Origin: Acidimicrobiaceae bacterium
Lineage (GTDB): Bacteria > Actinomycetota > Acidimicrobiia > Acidimicrobiales > Palsa-688
NCBI GenBank assembly: GCA_030838025.1
Contig: JAUTXM010000070.1
Location: 1-6,196 of the forward strand
Direction: 5' to 3'
DNA: 6,196 bases
Under the pieces are notes generated by a model. That model searched no databases. It saw nothing but the letters and a program-made list of their open reading frames with translations, and had not been told where the DNA came from. Shown here in pieces: positions 6,027 through 6,196 of this stretch (the first letter of the stretch is position 1; the number at the start of each line of letters is the position of its first letter). The translations under genes and the position numbers were made by a program.

Positions 6027-6196
6027 CCCCTGGAGCGGGCGGGGGAGACGGGGCCGGCGGGGCTGGTGACGCCGGTGGGGCTGGTGACGCCGGGGGCGCT
6101 GGTGACGCCGGGGGCGCCCGCGGGGCTGGTGACGCCGGTGACGCCGGTGACGCCGGCGGGGCTGGTAACGCCGGTGGGGCGGGCGGGGCTGGGGGC
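6023..6196 (+). CDS. Start of the next gene: Gly-Ala-Asp tripeptide-repeat N-terminus (3' end missing)
   Basis: The ATG at 6023 overlaps the LivM stop by ATGA, a common sign of translational coupling within an operon, and the frame stays open for 58 codons to the window edge. After MTP, almost every triplet is (G, D or N)-Ala-Gly; one triplet is GGD and one is GAR. The residues are nearly all Gly, Ala and Asp, with a single Arg and a single Asn. No ATPase motif (Walker A) is reached. By operon convention the next gene should be the LivG-type ATPase, so this could be a low-complexity N-terminal extension of it. It could also be a separate repeat protein, or the ATPase may start further downstream in another frame. 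A second forward frame through the repeat is also open (LVTPVG/LVTPGA pattern, in frame with LivM beyond its stop). The overlap geometry favours the frame given here. Function unknown. Confidence 0.5.
   Translation, partial: MTPGAGGGDGAGGAGDAGGAGDAGGAGDAGGARGAGDAGDAGDAGGAGNAGGAGGAGG
6037..6062 (+). other. G-quadruplex-capable tract 1
   Basis: Four runs of at least three G (6037-6039, 6041-6045, 6050-6053, 6059-6062) are separated by loops of 1, 4 and 5 bases, which satisfies the usual G3+N1-7 rule. It begins 11 bases after the putative ATG at 6023-6025, on the coding strand, so it would also be present in the mRNA. GC-rich DNA makes such motifs fairly frequent, so function is not implied. 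Confidence 0.5.
6059..6193 (+). repeat. 9-bp tandem repeat, two alternating units (15 copies)
   Basis: From 6059 the sequence divides into fifteen 9-base units with no frame break. Type A is GGGGCTGGT (Gly-Ala-Gly) and type B is GACGCCGGT (Asp-Ala-Gly), each with small variants. A and B alternate at first, giving an 18-bp higher-order period at 6059-6112. A diverged unit (GGCGCCCGC) sits at 6113, then come A, B, B, B (6122-6157), A, an AAC-bearing B variant (6158-6175), and two degenerate A units to 6193. Exact A units carry GCT for alanine and B units carry GCC, so the array appears to have grown by DNA duplication. It continues to, or ends at, the window edge. Confidence 0.9.
6176..6195 (+). 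other. G-quadruplex-capable tract 2
   Basis: G-runs of 4, 3, 4 and 5 at 6176-6179, 6181-6183, 6185-6188 and 6191-6195 are separated by loops of 1, 1 and 2 bases. This is a compact, near-ideal quadruplex motif on the coding strand at the end of the repeat array and at the window edge. Confidence 0.55.

Noticed and set aside
6059..6193. CRISPR array
   Set aside because: The repeats are 9 bases, directly adjacent and in frame, with no unique spacers. This is a coding-type tandem repeat.
6023..6196. Calling the last open frame livG outright
   Set aside because: No Walker A, Q-loop or signature motif is reached before the window ends. Only operon convention suggests an ATPase.

Overview
The window looks like chromosomal DNA of a very GC-rich bacterium, most likely an actinomycete-type (Actinomycetota) lineage. 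The signs are pervasive G/C at third codon positions, GTG and TTG starts, long spurious open frames on the opposite strand, and the protein families present. A finer assignment, for example to Acidimicrobiia, would be a guess. All supported genes are on the + strand. The left edge cuts into a gene, and the right edge falls inside a tandem repeat.

Left block (about 1-2797): two glycosyltransferase genes. The first, missing its 5' end, is a membrane-anchored family-2 glycosyltransferase of the processive cellulose/hyaluronan-synthase type, with DxD, TED and QxxRW motifs. The second is a polytopic glycosyltransferase of the GT39/PMT-like, lipid-linked-sugar type, starting at a TTG codon. Together they suggest assembly of a surface polysaccharide or glycoconjugate. 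Neither the sugar nor the acceptor can be read from the sequence.

Right block (about 2880-6196): an ABC importer of the branched-chain amino acid (HAAT/Liv) class. In order it encodes a secreted lipoprotein substrate-binding protein with a strong Shine-Dalgarno, a LivH-type permease (GTG start), a LivM-type permease (GTG start), and the beginning of a further gene overlapping the LivM stop by ATGA. In such operons the next genes normally encode the ATPases LivG and LivF, but neither is visible here. The ligand is unproven, because this class also imports urea, amides and aromatic compounds.

The most unusual part is the last ~170 bases. The frame opened by the ATGA overlap encodes a nearly perfect (Gly/Asp/Asn)-Ala-Gly tripeptide repeat, built from two alternating 9-bp DNA units and flanked by two G-quadruplex-capable tracts. 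If the downstream gene is the transporter ATPase, this would be an odd low-complexity N-terminal extension. If not, it is a small PGRS-like or collagen-like repeat protein inserted in, or ending, the operon. The rest of the window is conventional. No RNA genes, CRISPR arrays, insertion sequences or phage genes were seen.
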